A DNA stretch of 12,808 bases from Cephalothrix spiralis. Its lineage: Eukaryota; Nemertea; Palaeonemertea; Archinemertea; Cephalotrichidae. Shown here in pieces: positions 1 to 8,077 of this stretch. The notes below the pieces were generated by a model. That model was not told the DNA's origin and ran no database searches. It worked only from the letters and a program-made list of their open reading frames with translations. A program made the position numbers and the translations under genes. The stretch is taken from the NCBI GenBank assembly GCA_032353305.1, contig JAUCNG010225524.1, positions 1 to 12,808 on the forward strand. Reading direction: 5' to 3'. Every line of letters begins with the position of its first letter. Position 1 is the first letter of the stretch.

Positions 1-54
1 GTCGATTCGCATTCGTCAAATTGTTTTGCCATGAGGATGACACCCCCCCCCCCC
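1..54. repeat. Left-edge sequence ending in a poly-C tract
   Basis: The first 42 bases show no gene. Positions 43-54 are twelve uninterrupted C residues, very unusual in this AT-rich window. They lie directly before the point (55) where similarity to the third block A copy (10657) begins, so the tract may mark a duplication breakpoint or be a length-variable homopolymer. It could also be partly a sequencing or assembly artefact. Confidence 0.6.
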
Positions 55-386
55 GTTTGATACCCAGTCCTGCGATAAATTTATCACGAATAAGTGATAA
101 TGATAATTATATACCTTTGAATTAATCGGCCTTATAGTGTTATTTCATACAAAACAGGGTTTTTGACATAAAAGCCCTTAAGCAGCTGTAAAAAGTTATA
201 TTCTGTTTTTTAATTGATTTTAAATCGTCCTCCTATACAAAATAACAGTTATGACTATATTCGTTTCAAGATCTACGGAACCACACAATAGACGCAGTCA
301 GGAATTTTCCCAGTGAAAGGCCCAAAATATTAATAGACCATAAATTATTAATCATACCAGAAGCATTGTCTCATATCCGATATAGA
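55..386. repeat. Block A, copy 1 (shared 5'-flank repeat)
   Basis: Matches 10657-10953 nearly base for base except for small indels. From about 118 onward it also matches 5018-5240 more loosely. Shared landmarks are 'tgttatttcatacaaaa', 'attgattt(t)aaatcg', 'ccacacaatagacg' and 'cccagtgaaa'. It holds no open reading frame. Its right end is 458 bp upstream of the gene 1 start, and copy 2 ends 464 bp upstream of the gene 2 start. This suggests it belongs to the duplicated gene unit as a distal promoter or 5' flank. A regulatory role is inference. Confidence 0.8.
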
Positions 387-522
387 GTGTAAATAGTGGC
401 CGATTAAATGAGAGATAATTTCATTGCATGCAGGTGTCTCAGGATTTAGCATAGAGATTTTAAAATTACTTCATAACTCTGTGACAAGAGACGTAAAAAT
501 TTAGTGACAGGTACATACCAAA

Positions 523-591
523 ATGTCAAAAAGGATCTATACATTACTTTTTTATTTTTTATTTTCTGTATATATCGAAGTTTTGGCTTAA
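523..591 (+). pseudogene. Leader-only relic of the Ig-like receptor family
   Basis: An ATG at 523 opens 22 codons (Met-Ser-Lys-Arg, then a hydrophobic core rich in Leu/Phe/Tyr, ending Val-Leu-Ala) and stops at TAA 589-591. This is the shape of a cleavable signal peptide with nothing after it. The start context ('catacc' + 'aaaatgtcaaa') closely matches that of gene 3b ('cacacc' + 'aaaaatgtcgaa'), and the preceding 'aaaatttagtgacaggtac' resembles 'aaaatttagggaccggac' at 11125. I read it as a 5' stub of another family member. No Ig-like codons are recognisable in any frame between 592 and 843. A short upstream ORF in a gene 1 leader transcript is the alternative. Confidence 0.45.
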
Positions 592-603
592 GTGAAATTA
601 TTA

Positions 604-611
604 TATATAAA
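604..611 (+). promoter_or_regulatory. Possible TATA box upstream of gene 1
   Basis: TATATAAA lies 233 bp before the gene 1 ATG. If used, it implies a 5' untranslated region of about 200 nt. TATA-like strings are common in this AT-rich DNA, so this is weak. The stretch 612-843 otherwise contains no gene I can recognise. Confidence 0.25.
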
Positions 612-843
612 TGGATTTGTCCAGCTGGTTTGTCATATATAGGTGCTCCTCTGAAGGGAATGGCCATAGTAAGGTTGTCTGGCGCGCTGACAACTTACGG
701 TAGTACGAGATTGAAGTTAGGACATAACTTAAATATTGATTAGTCATTGTCATTGGTACGACTTATCACAACTCATTAACAATATCTCCATATCATTTAG
801 TCAAAGGGTTCTCAACTGCTTTCGCTAATAGGATTATATAGAT

Positions 844-1809
844 ATGGATTATATTAACTACGGTATGTCATTTTATAAAGTATCAGTTCTACTGTTCATT
901 TTACGTTCTTCGGTGATAGCTGATGATCTGAAAGTGGCAGACGAAGGAGAAAATGTTTCGTTTTCTCATCTAGAGATCAAAAATTCATCTGTTCTTGGCA
1001 TTATTGATATGCAGTGGAGAATATTCAATATAAAACGAATCGGAATACCTCAGCTATGTTATGCAAAAGGAAACGATTCTTGGTGCTGGTCGCCAGACAA
1101 ATACAGGTGTGTTGATTGTAATACCAATTCAACATATGGATTTATGAATGTAACAATAATTAATGTAACATGGCGTGATAATGGAACGTACTTTTGGAGC
1201 GCACATGGAACGATCTATTTTGCACATTTAATTATCAGAATTCCGCCATTGTTTCGTAACTGTTCATTGCTAAATGAAACGGCATTAAAGTGCCGAATAG
1301 GATGTATGTACCCAGAGCCAAACGTTAAAATAGAAGGACCGCACAATGTAACAAACATAAGTAGTATCTGTACCGGTGGAAAAAAAGAAGGAACTGTAAG
1401 TTACAATTATACTTTAGAAATCAATCCTTGTGAATTGGTAATCGTAAAAGAAGCTGGATTGTTGTTATTTTCTTCTACCCCCTGTACTTCAAAAATGAAT
1501 CATACCAACACTAGTTTGACTCCAAAAAGTACTCATACCAACATTTGGCTCCCGATACTAGTAGTAGTAATAGTGGTGATACCGGCAATCACGATTATTA
1601 TTGTATGTATACGGCGACGAAGGGAATCGATAACCAATTCGGATAACCTACGGAATTGTGAAATCCGGAATGCCGTATACAAAAATGGTGAATGCGAAAT
1701 ATTGAATGACAGTAGATCAGAACCCATAAACAATTTGGATAACGTAGTACCGAATGGTGAAACCCGGCATCTCGTATCCCAAAATGGTGAAAACCACTGT
1801 GATTCGTAA
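844..1809 (+). CDS. Gene 1: Ig-like type I membrane glycoprotein with tyrosine tail
   Basis: An intact 321-residue, intronless receptor-like protein of unknown ligand. The signal peptide core lies around residues 11-26, with likely cleavage after Val-Ile-Ala. Domain 1 (about 28-137) reads as a V-set Ig fold: Glu-Gly-Glu-Asn-Val B strand, Gln-Trp (57-58) C strand, and Asp-Asn-Gly-Thr-Tyr-Phe-Trp (112-118) F strand with Trp where Ig domains have Cys. Cysteines 72, 81, 89 and 92 cluster between the C and E strands. Domain 2 (about 138-213) has Cys 140, 150, 154 and 176 and a Met-Tyr-Pro-Glu-Pro motif, plus Cys 196 and 214, which gene 2 lacks. There are fourteen N-glycosylation sequons. A Thr/Asn/Ser stalk precedes a helix at about 235-255, Arg257-260 as stop-transfer, and a 66-residue tail with Tyr279 in Val-Tyr-Lys-Asn-Gly. 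The start at 844 has a good context (G at -3 and +4); Met8 at 865 is an alternative giving a more ordinary signal peptide. Confidence 0.85.
   Translation: MDYINYGMSFYKVSVLLFILRSSVIADDLKVADEGENVSFSHLEIKNSSVLGIIDMQWRIFNIKRIGIPQLCYAKGNDSWCWSPDKYRCVDCNTNSTYGFMNVTIINVTWRDNGTYFWSAHGTIYFAHLIIRIPPLFRNCSLLNETALKCRIGCMYPEPNVKIEGPHNVTNISSICTGGKKEGTVSYNYTLEINPCELVIVKEAGLLLFSSTPCTSKMNHTNTSLTPKSTHTNIWLPILVVVIVVIPAITIIIVCIRRRRESITNSDNLRNCEIRNAVYKNGECEILNDSRSEPINNLDNVVPNGETRHLVSQNGENHCDS
1628..1791 (+). repeat. Internal duplication of the tail module in gene 1
   Basis: Positions 1628-1692 and 1724-1791 are diverged copies of one module, also present once in gene 2 at the matching place. Each encodes Asp-Asn, then Asn-(Cys/Gly)-Glu, then Val-(Tyr/Ser)-(Lys/Gln)-Asn-Gly-Glu. 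The second copy is one codon longer. Its signal residue is Ser (TCC) where gene 2 has Tyr (TAC) and the first copy Tyr279. The duplication explains why the gene 1 tail (66 residues) is longer than that of gene 2 (37). Confidence 0.75.
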
Positions 1810-1837
1810 AAACACTTTTTATATGATCATGGACCGG

Positions 1838-2186
1838 TCATCTTAATTATTTGCATTTCTATATAAAAGGCTGATGTTTTTATGTATAGGGTCGCTTTGT
1901 GTTAGATAATCTTAATTATTTGCATTTCTATATAAAAGGGTCATACAAATGCAGGGTTCCTAGCTAGAACATTTCGCTGTTTTTATACGTTAAGAGTAGG
2001 CTTTGTGTTAGATAATCTTAATTATTTGAATTTCTATATAAAAGAGTGCAGGGTTCCTAGCTAGAACATTTCACTGTTTTTATGTATAGGGTCGCTTTGT
2101 GTTAGATAATCTTAATTATTTGAATTTCTATATAAAAGGGTCATATTTCTAGCTAGAACATTTCGCTGTTTTTATGTATAGGGTCC
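1838..2186. repeat. Tandem array of ~95-105 bp units, each with a TATA box
   Basis: Starting 28 bp after the gene 1 stop are a truncated unit (1838-1893) and three fuller ones (1894-1999, 2000-2093, 2094-2186). Each unit carries 'gataatcttaattatttg' then 'ctatataaaag'. The later ones also carry 'cctagctagaacattt' and most end in 'tatgtatagggtc'. TATATAAAAG occurs at 1860, 1929, 2035 and 2129. Single related units follow gene 2 (7258-7350, with a fragment near 6853-6900), lie inside block B (2766-2860) and follow gene 3b (12497-12580). The array is therefore an amplified 3'-flank element of the family. Whether the TATA boxes direct transcription is unknown. Confidence 0.8.
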
Positions 2187-2197
2187 ATGATGGACCC
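2181..2197. repeat. Short dyad GGGTCCATGATGGACCC
   Basis: Two perfect 8-base arms around a single G close the tandem array. Nearly the same dyad recurs at 2842-2857 and near 7347-7360 after the related single units. With a one-base centre it cannot form an RNA hairpin without losing pairs, so a protein-binding DNA site is more plausible than a terminator. Function is unproven. Confidence 0.5.
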
Positions 2198-2400
2198 TTG
2201 ATATGTACTTATATAATTTTTTCAATTGATGTGTGCTGTGTGCATTTTCAGCAAGTTTTCATGTTATACATGTACATCTGTATTTCCTATATCTAAAATT
2301 GGTAAGTCTTTTTTGCAACACCAATTTGTGAGATTTTGCACGTCCTCTTTATGAAATTTTGTCTCCCCGATGAAAAAAATTCACTTCACACCCGATTTGA

Positions 2401-2406
2401 AATAAA
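2401..2406 (+). promoter_or_regulatory. Possible polyadenylation signal for gene 1
   Basis: AATAAA, about 590 bp after the gene 1 stop, is the first such hexamer I found downstream. The same hexamer sits at the matching place in block B copy 2 (6919-6924). Random occurrence is likely at this base composition. Confidence 0.25.
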
Positions 2407-4036
2407 TTGTAAAATATTTTTAAAGCCGTTCTTTTAAAAACTCATGAAAATTTACTAGCAGTACAGCGTATAAATATTGAACAGCTGACTTCAAGGTTGA
2501 TATCTGTTAACAAATACACGGTAGATATAGCACATTCATGAATTTGAATAGAGCGCGGTACTATTAAAAATAAAAAATCTAAGTATGATATTGATCTCGA
2601 TTTTAATAAAGTCGTAAAATTTCGTCCTTCGTAGACCCCTTTTTAGCTTACGTGATTCGTGTTGACCGTTCCACCCTCTATAAATAATTCAGTATTTTAA
2701 CGTGTCTTCCGCTATGCATGTACATGTATATATACTATATCTTTTGTGATTTTTAATATCATATGGCTTTGTGTTAGATAATCTTAAATTTCTATAATGC
2801 AGGGTCCGTAGCTAGAACATTCCACTGTATATATATGTATAGGGTCCATGATGGACCATTGATATATGTATTTATATCATCATTTTTCAATTGATGTGTT
2901 TTGATATATTCTTATGTTAAATACTTATACAGTTATACTCCACTGAGCTATTATAACTGAAGCATAACGATAATTCATCACAGGATGAACATTTAGTCGT
3001 AACCTGGTAACCAAAAAATCCTTGTGGTATAGATACAATCGTAATTCTGTAGGTATTCAAATATTCAGTAAGATATTAGGTCTCATATTCTGATATTGAA
3101 CTAAACACAATGCATAGTTTTTCGTATTAGGAAGCTAGTGCATACCTTATCTATGTATTTGTGATAGACACAATACTATCGTTATATCGTTATATATGTA
3201 CAAAAATTATTTTACTGGACTGTATATACCTTTAAAAACATTTGCTCCTGCCTAAATATTAATATAAATAATAATTTTTATATGTTCATTGTTAAAATGG
3301 GTACTAAATGTGTAACATTAAGCACGGGTATTAATCAGGATTCAGAATGTGATATCTGAATGCCACCTCAGGAACAATGGGCCTTAGTAACAAAAAAATT
3401 ATAAAAGACACTGTCATTATTTGCTTATTTTTAATTAAGTGACATGTCGAAGTTTTTGTTGAGTCACCCTCCGATTATTGATAGACCTATAGCGGTAATG
3501 ACCTTTGTGGCCGATTTTCTCAAAACCGTAATTTCTTTGTCGTTGAATGCTTTTAATTTGGTTGGTACTTTGAATAGGAGTAAAATTGTGATATTATTAG
3601 AAAGGCAATGCTTTCTAGAAAATGAAAATAGAAAACAAGTTACATGTAATTTCAAAATTGTGTCACTGAGTGTCTCATTTTGATATCTCCGGACACATAT
3701 GTGGAAAATCAAAGGGTTACACGACACAGAAGTTTTAATTTTTTATGCATTTTGTGTACTTATGATCAACTTTGGGCCGAGCCGCCAGTTCATTTCAAAT
3801 AAGCTTCTAATTTTTCAATGTACATGTATATAGTAATGTCCCATAAACAATAATCAGTTAAGTTTTGATACTAACGAATTTCTATGCAGAATTTGTCATG
3901 TACTTATGGATTGTAATATAGCAATATATTTATGTTTAACGTGTTGCTTTGTTGGGTTTTTCTGCTATTATTTGGATGCGCTTCTTTAATTAGGACAATC
4001 ATGTTTTGCTGGTTATGGTTTTCTGATGCATGTATA

Positions 4037-4097
4037 CAGTGTGTCCTAAAAAAGCTAATCCAACTTTACAGGTTTATTGCGCGAAAAGTATACATTT
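4037..4097 (+). mobile_element. One-ended mariner-like MITE remnant in block B copy 1
   Basis: Begins CAGTGTGTCC directly after TA and continues 'aaaaaagctaatccaacttta', the same as the left terminal repeat of the complete element at 9345-9580. No matching right end follows. It sits at the same position in the B copies as 8528-8589 and 9345-9406, so the insertion predates duplication of the block. Confidence 0.6.
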
Positions 4098-4677
4098 TTG
4101 GGGAAAATTATCGGAAAATTATAAGTGTGCAATAATTTTTACATATTATTACACTGCATTAGTTCATTTCATTTTGTCAGGGCATGATAATCTCTAATCA
4201 TCTCAAATTGCACTCTACTGAGTGAGATTCGATCTCAAATTTGGTCTCATCCGGTTGTGCATGAACATTATTTAAAGCCATGTATTAAAGCAGTACTCAA
4301 TGCTCGATAAAATTAAACTGTAAATGTCATTTATGATCATTTATTAGAAAATGAGACCGCAAGTTATAATTCATTCATTTATTTTTTATGTCGCCAACTT
4401 GAGTACTTGTTAATTGTCATCGTGTTTAATAATCCCGCTATTAATTGACACGCGTTAAATGACACTCATGGGGAACTGCAAAAGCGATCAATAAAATAAC
4501 GTGTGTATCTCGTTGATCAACGAATAATCAATACTGCCTTGGCATTATCTAAAAGACAGAACTGGGGTACGGGGTTGAATATAGTATAGTTCGAATATTA
4601 AAATCGTACAAAACCCTTAAAAATACACCAAAACGTTATAAAAATGATCAAATTCGTGATACAGTGTAATAATAAAC

Positions 4678-4780
4678 ATTACCTAACCATTTGTTTTTAT
4701 TTCTGTAAAAAATTTCTTGATTTTTCACTCATCCTCCGGATTCGTGAAAAATCGAGAAACTTTTTACATAGTTAGGTAAT
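4678..4780. mobile_element. 103-bp palindromic element (foldback or MITE-like)
   Basis: Outer ends ATTACCTAAC (4678-4687) and GTTAGGTAAT (4771-4780) are perfect reverse complements. Inner arms 4705-4728 and 4744-4767 pair at 22 of 24 positions around a 15-base loop. The left arm has 17 unpaired bases between outer and inner ends and the right arm only three. The size and symmetrical ends suggest a small non-autonomous transposon or a cruciform-forming relic. No coding capacity. Confidence 0.65.
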
Positions 4781-4787
4781 CTTATAA

Positions 4788-5002
4788 AATGTCATGATCT
4801 GTCGATTCACTGGCGTCAATAGGTCTTACAGATCCACGTGAACTTTGGAACAAAATGTTTTTCTTGGCGAGGAAAATATTTTAGTTTTTACAATCGGAAT
4901 TGATCATTTTCAAATGGGTTCTCAAAATTATAAGTGTGCAGGAATTTTTACACAAGATGTCATTATCTGTCAATTCAGTGGCGTCAATCGGTCTTACAAT
5001 TC
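4788..5002 (+). repeat. Direct repeat pair of 47 bp
   Basis: Positions 4788-4834 and 4956-5002 share 'ggcgtcaat' and 'ggtcttaca' within a 47-base alignment that needs no gaps and has a handful of substitutions. The second copy abuts block A copy 2. The window's first bases ('gtcgattcgcattcgtcaa') are faintly similar, as expected if this repeat normally precedes block A. Confidence 0.6.
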
Positions 5003-5017
5003 CTCTCAATGGGTCTT

Positions 5018-5240
5018 GGATTAATTGGTCTTACAAATCAAGGTAATAGTGTTATTTCATACAAAAGCAGGATTTTTTACTCTAACCAGCTGTAAAAGGA
5101 GTTGTTAATCAGGTGTTCATATTTCTGTTTTAATTGATTTAAAATCGACCATCAAAAAATGACTAAATTCCTTTCATGATCTAACCACACAATAGACGGA
5201 GACATGAATATTCCCAGTGAAATGAGACCATGATCATAAT
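5018..5240. repeat. Block A, copy 2
   Basis: A diverged, shorter match to 118-350 and 10700-10920, sharing 'tagtgttatttcatacaaaa', 'cagctgtaaaa', 'ccacacaatagacg' and 'cccagtgaaa'. It ends 464 bp before the gene 2 ATG, almost the same spacing as copy 1 has to gene 1. The following stretch 5241-5630 has no gene and shows no clear similarity to the corresponding stretch before gene 1, which makes preservation of the spacing notable. Confidence 0.7.
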
Positions 5241-5635
5241 AGATAAAGATATACTAATTCCAATACAGGTGTGACTCGGGACTACCGGGGGATTAATAAC
5301 ATTTTAAGTCATTAATTTTCTAAAGATTTTTGTAGCTTCCGCAAAAATAACAAATGACTTGATGCCCATTTCTATAAGTCACCAATAGACAAAAAATTAA
5401 TGTATTTTTACGTCAATCGAATGATTACTGGGAAGTAGAGGCAAGACGATTTTGCTCCTCCTAAGGGTGTTACGTTACCATTGGTTACATGTCACTGATT
5501 TGTCAAAGGCTATAGCTAATCAAAACCTACCAAGGTATTAGTGGTCAGATTATTGGTATATATATATCTGGTTATATAGACAAATACCGCATTCCTTTAC
5601 GCGTGGTCTTTCCAGTATCTTTCATCTAGAGACTC

Positions 5636-5645
5636 TATTTAAAGG
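5636..5645 (+). promoter_or_regulatory. Possible TATA box for gene 2
   Basis: TATTTAAAGG lies 59 bp before the gene 2 ATG. A start of transcription about 30 bp downstream would give a 5' untranslated region of roughly 30-40 nt. Position and sequence are plausible for a metazoan core promoter, but no experimental or conservation support is visible. Confidence 0.35.
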
Positions 5646-5703
5646 ATAAAGACGAAAAAGGACATATACATACAGTTACTATTTGTGTGCATATTTATAA
5701 GGT

Positions 5704-6546
5704 ATGGAAATAATGTTATTTTTATTGATTATCATCTTATGTTCCGCAAAAGCTTATAAAATTGATAAAGTTGATTTGTTGCCATCAACTATTATAGTTG
5801 ATGAAGGCCAAGCTGTATCCTTTGCGCTTGCAGCTGAAATATTAAATAAGGATGTTCTCCAAGGAAATACACTAGATATTCAGTGGCGAAAAAAGGATAG
5901 AATGATGTCAGAACTATGCTTTACAAATGGAAACTATTCAGAATGCTATCAAGACAAATACAAGTGTGTTGATTGTTTTACCAATTCAACACATGGGTAT
6001 ATGAAAGTTACATGGAATGCAACATGGTATGATAGGGGACAGTATTATTGGTCTGTACATGGGGATGTATATTATGTGTCATTAATAATTAGAATATCGC
6101 CATCGTTTCAAAACTGTTCATTGTTCAATGAAACAACATTGAAGTGCAACATTGAATGTGTTTACCCACAGCCAATGATTGAAATAGAAGGAACATACAG
6201 TTTATCAACAAATATAAGCAATAACTGTACCGCTGGAAAGGAAGGAACTGTAAGTTACGAATTTACTGTCAAAATTGATCCTCGTGAAGAGGTAACCGTA
6301 AAAGTAGACGGACTGTTGTTATTTTCTACAACTCCAGAAAGTGCTCATACCAACACCAGTTGGAAAATTTGGATTCCTATAGTAGTGTTAACATTAGTGA
6401 CACTGGCGGCAATCACGCTTAGTACTTATTGTATTCGACGACGAAGAAAGTCCATAAACAAATCGGATTACGAACGGAATGGTGAAACCTGGAATGTCGT
6501 ATACCAAAATGGTGAATGCGAAATTCTGAAAAACAATAATGTTTGA
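5704..6546 (+). CDS. Gene 2: Ig-like type I membrane glycoprotein with tyrosine tail
   Basis: An intact 280-residue, intronless paralogue of gene 1, about 60% identical by hand count over residues 71-163. The signal peptide is 1-17 (Ala-Lys-Ala cleavage). The V-like domain (about 20-134) has Gln-Trp (60-61) and Asp-Arg-Gly-Gln-Tyr-Tyr-Trp (110-116), again Trp in place of the F-strand Cys and no B-strand Cys. Its Cys 72, 81, 88 and 91 match the gene 1 cluster. Domain 2 (about 136-211) has Cys 138, 148, 152 and 175 and Tyr-Pro-Gln-Pro. There are eight N-glycosylation sequons. The helix is about 220-243, then Arg245-248, then a 37-residue tail with Tyr256 and Tyr267 in Val-Val-Tyr-Gln-Asn-Gly. 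The start has G at -3 and +4. A surface receptor or adhesion role is inferred; the ligand is unknown. Confidence 0.87.
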   Translation: MEIMLFLLIIILCSAKAYKIDKVDLLPSTIIVDEGQAVSFALAAEILNKDVLQGNTLDIQWRKKDRMMSELCFTNGNYSECYQDKYKCVDCFTNSTHGYMKVTWNATWYDRGQYYWSVHGDVYYVSLIIRISPSFQNCSLFNETTLKCNIECVYPQPMIEIEGTYSLSTNISNNCTAGKEGTVSYEFTVKIDPREEVTVKVDGLLLFSTTPESAHTNTSWKIWIPIVVLTLVTLAAITLSTYCIRRRRKSINKSDYERNGETWNVVYQNGECEILKNNNV

Positions 6547-6645
6547 AAGACCAACAATTTGACCATAATGTTGGAAAGACTAAATTATAGAAAGACTGAA
6601 ATGTTGAATGACCAAAATGTTGAGGGTATTGCTCTTATTTCGTGA
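6547..6645 (+). other. Open in-frame extension after the gene 2 stop
   Basis: After TGA at 6544-6546 the same frame stays open for 32 codons to TGA 6643-6645. The DNA here has imperfect internal repetition ('gaaagac', 'aatgttg'). It may be the eroded 3' end of a longer ancestral tail, since gene 1 has 33 residues beyond the equivalent Cys-Glu-Ile-Leu. It may equally be chance: such an opening is not rare at this composition. No similarity to the gene 1 tail is obvious. Confidence 0.25.
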
Positions 6646-6900
6646 CCATGAATGGAGAAAATCGGCTTAACGTGTTCGTGAATTGTATGAATCTGACGAA
6701 CGTGATCCGTGAAAATCACAATGCCAGTGATAGCTCTTTTTCATACTTCATTATTCGTTAAAGCTCCCTTTTACATACCGTGATAATAGGATGCTCGGAC
6801 AATTCAGTATTGTATGTGCCTTCCGCTTCGCATGTATTTGTGATTTTTAATATCATGGCTTTGTGTTTGATAATCTTAATTATTTAAATCATTTAAATGG
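6646..6900. other. Spacer between gene 2 and block B copy 2
   Basis: No gene recognised. The last ~50 bases (from about 6853) are a truncated TATA-array unit ('gctttgtgtttgataatc' then 'ttaattattt'), which breaks off where block B copy 2 begins. Confidence 0.5.
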
Positions 6901-6918
6901 TCACTTCACCTCATTTTA

Positions 6919-6924
6919 AATAAA
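6919..6924 (+). promoter_or_regulatory. Possible polyadenylation signal for gene 2
   Basis: AATAAA about 375 bp after the gene 2 stop, at the position equivalent to 2401-2406 after gene 1. Its presence in both copies may only reflect shared descent of block B. Confidence 0.25.
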
Positions 6925-8077
6925 TTGTAAATTTATACCTTTTAAAGCCGTTCTTTAAAAAACTCATGAAAATTTACTATAATATAGCAGTACAGCGTAT
7001 AAATATTAAACAGCTGATTTCAAGGTTGATATCTGTTAACAAATACACGGTAGATATAGCACATTCATGAATTTGAATAGAGCGCTACAATTTTAAAAAA
7101 AATCTAAGTATGATTTTGATCTCGATTTTAATAAAATCGTAAAAAAAATTTCCTTCGTGAAACTTCTTTTTTCGCTTACGTGTTCGGACCGTTCCATAAC
7201 GTGTCTTCTGTGCATGTATGTATATATTGTATGTTTTGTGATTTTTAATATCATATGGCTTTGTGTTTGATAATCTTAAATTTCTATAAAAAGGGTGATA
7301 CCAATTCAGGGTCCGTAGCTAGAACATTCCACTGTATATGTATAGTGTCCATGATGGACCATTATTCAATTGATGTGCTTTGATATATTCTTATGTTAAA
7401 TACTTATACTCCACTGAGCTATTATTACTGAAGCATAACGATAATTCATCACAGGATGAACAATTAACCAAAAAATCCTGTGGTAACATTACAATCGTAA
7501 TTCTGTAGGTATTCAAATATTCAGTAAGATATCAGGTCTCATATTCTGATATTGAACTAAACACAATGCCTAGTTTAGTGCATTTACCTTATCTATGTAT
7601 ATATGTGATGGACAAAATACTTAGAATTTTATTTTCATCGTTATTCATGTATATGTACAAAAATCATTTTACTGGACTGTATATACCTTTAGAACATTAG
7701 TCGTAACTTTTTTTTTCATCGTTATATATGTACAAAAGAAAAGATCTTTAAAAACATTTGCTCCTGCCTAAATATTAATATAAATGAGTACTAAATGTGT
7801 AACATTAAGCACGGGTATTAATCAGGATTCAGAATTTGATATCTGAATGCCACCTCAGGAACAATGGGCCTTAGTAACAAAAAATTTATAAAAGACACTG
7901 TCATTATTTGCTTATTTTTAATTAAGTGACATGTCGAAGTTTACACCCTCCGATTATTGATAGACCTATAGCGGTAATGACCTTTGTCGCCGATTTTCTC
8001 AAAACCGTAATTTCTATGTCGTTGATTGAATGCTTTTAATTTGGTTGGTACTTTGAATAGGAGTAAAATTGTGATAT

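Larger units (their letters stand above)
2381..4247. repeat. Block B, copy 1 (3'-side segmental duplication)
   Basis: About 1.87 kb collinear with 6901-8754, with many short indels. Landmarks are 'cagtacagcgtataaatatt', 'caaggttgatatctgttaac', 'cctgcctaaatattaatata' and 'gaacaatgggccttagtaac'. No open frame is conserved between copies, because indels break every candidate frame, so I call it non-coding. It includes a single TATA-bearing unit (2766-2860), a possible AATAAA at 2401 and a mariner-like left end at 4037-4097. The stretch 2187-2380 just before it holds no gene; its first part (2197-2260) resembles 2856-2910. Confidence 0.85.
4248..5017. other. Gene-free spacer between block B copy 1 and block A copy 2
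   Basis: No gene is recognisable on either strand. It contains a 14-bp perfect palindrome TCGTTGATCAACGA (4510-4523), the long palindrome at 4678-4780 and the direct repeat pair at 4788-4834 / 4956-5002. A copy of 'aaaattataagtgtgca' at 4924 also occurs at 4116 and 8617 after the one-ended MITE remnants. Confidence 0.6.

Noticed and set aside
446-667. Minus-strand open frame of 73 codons and overlapping plus-strand frame 504-743
   Set aside because: Neither has a recognisable domain. The plus-strand frame starts at GTG and lies out of phase with the better-supported leader relic at 523-591.
1533-1733. Minus-strand open frame inside gene 1
   Set aside because: It is antisense to the gene 1 transmembrane segment and tail and has no independent support.
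3444-3727. Overlapping plus- and minus-strand frames repeated at 8036-8221 and 8860-9111
   Set aside because: The recurrence comes from block B copies. Indels between copies shift the frames and change the proteins, so coding conservation is absent.
3932-4135. 67-codon plus-strand frame with a hydrophobic, leader-like start
   Set aside because: The equivalent positions near 8429 and 9250 carry frame-breaking indels, and the 3' half runs into the mariner-like terminal repeat.
844-6546. Genes 1 and 2 as retrocopies, because they are intronless
   Set aside because: They share 5' (block A) and 3' (TATA units, block B) flanks well outside any transcript, and no terminal poly-A tract or flanking duplication is seen.
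844-6546. Viral glycoprotein genes of a mollusc DNA virus
   Set aside because: Long non-coding spacers, nested MITEs and pseudogenes fit a host genome better. I recognised no viral core gene, though capture in either direction cannot be excluded.
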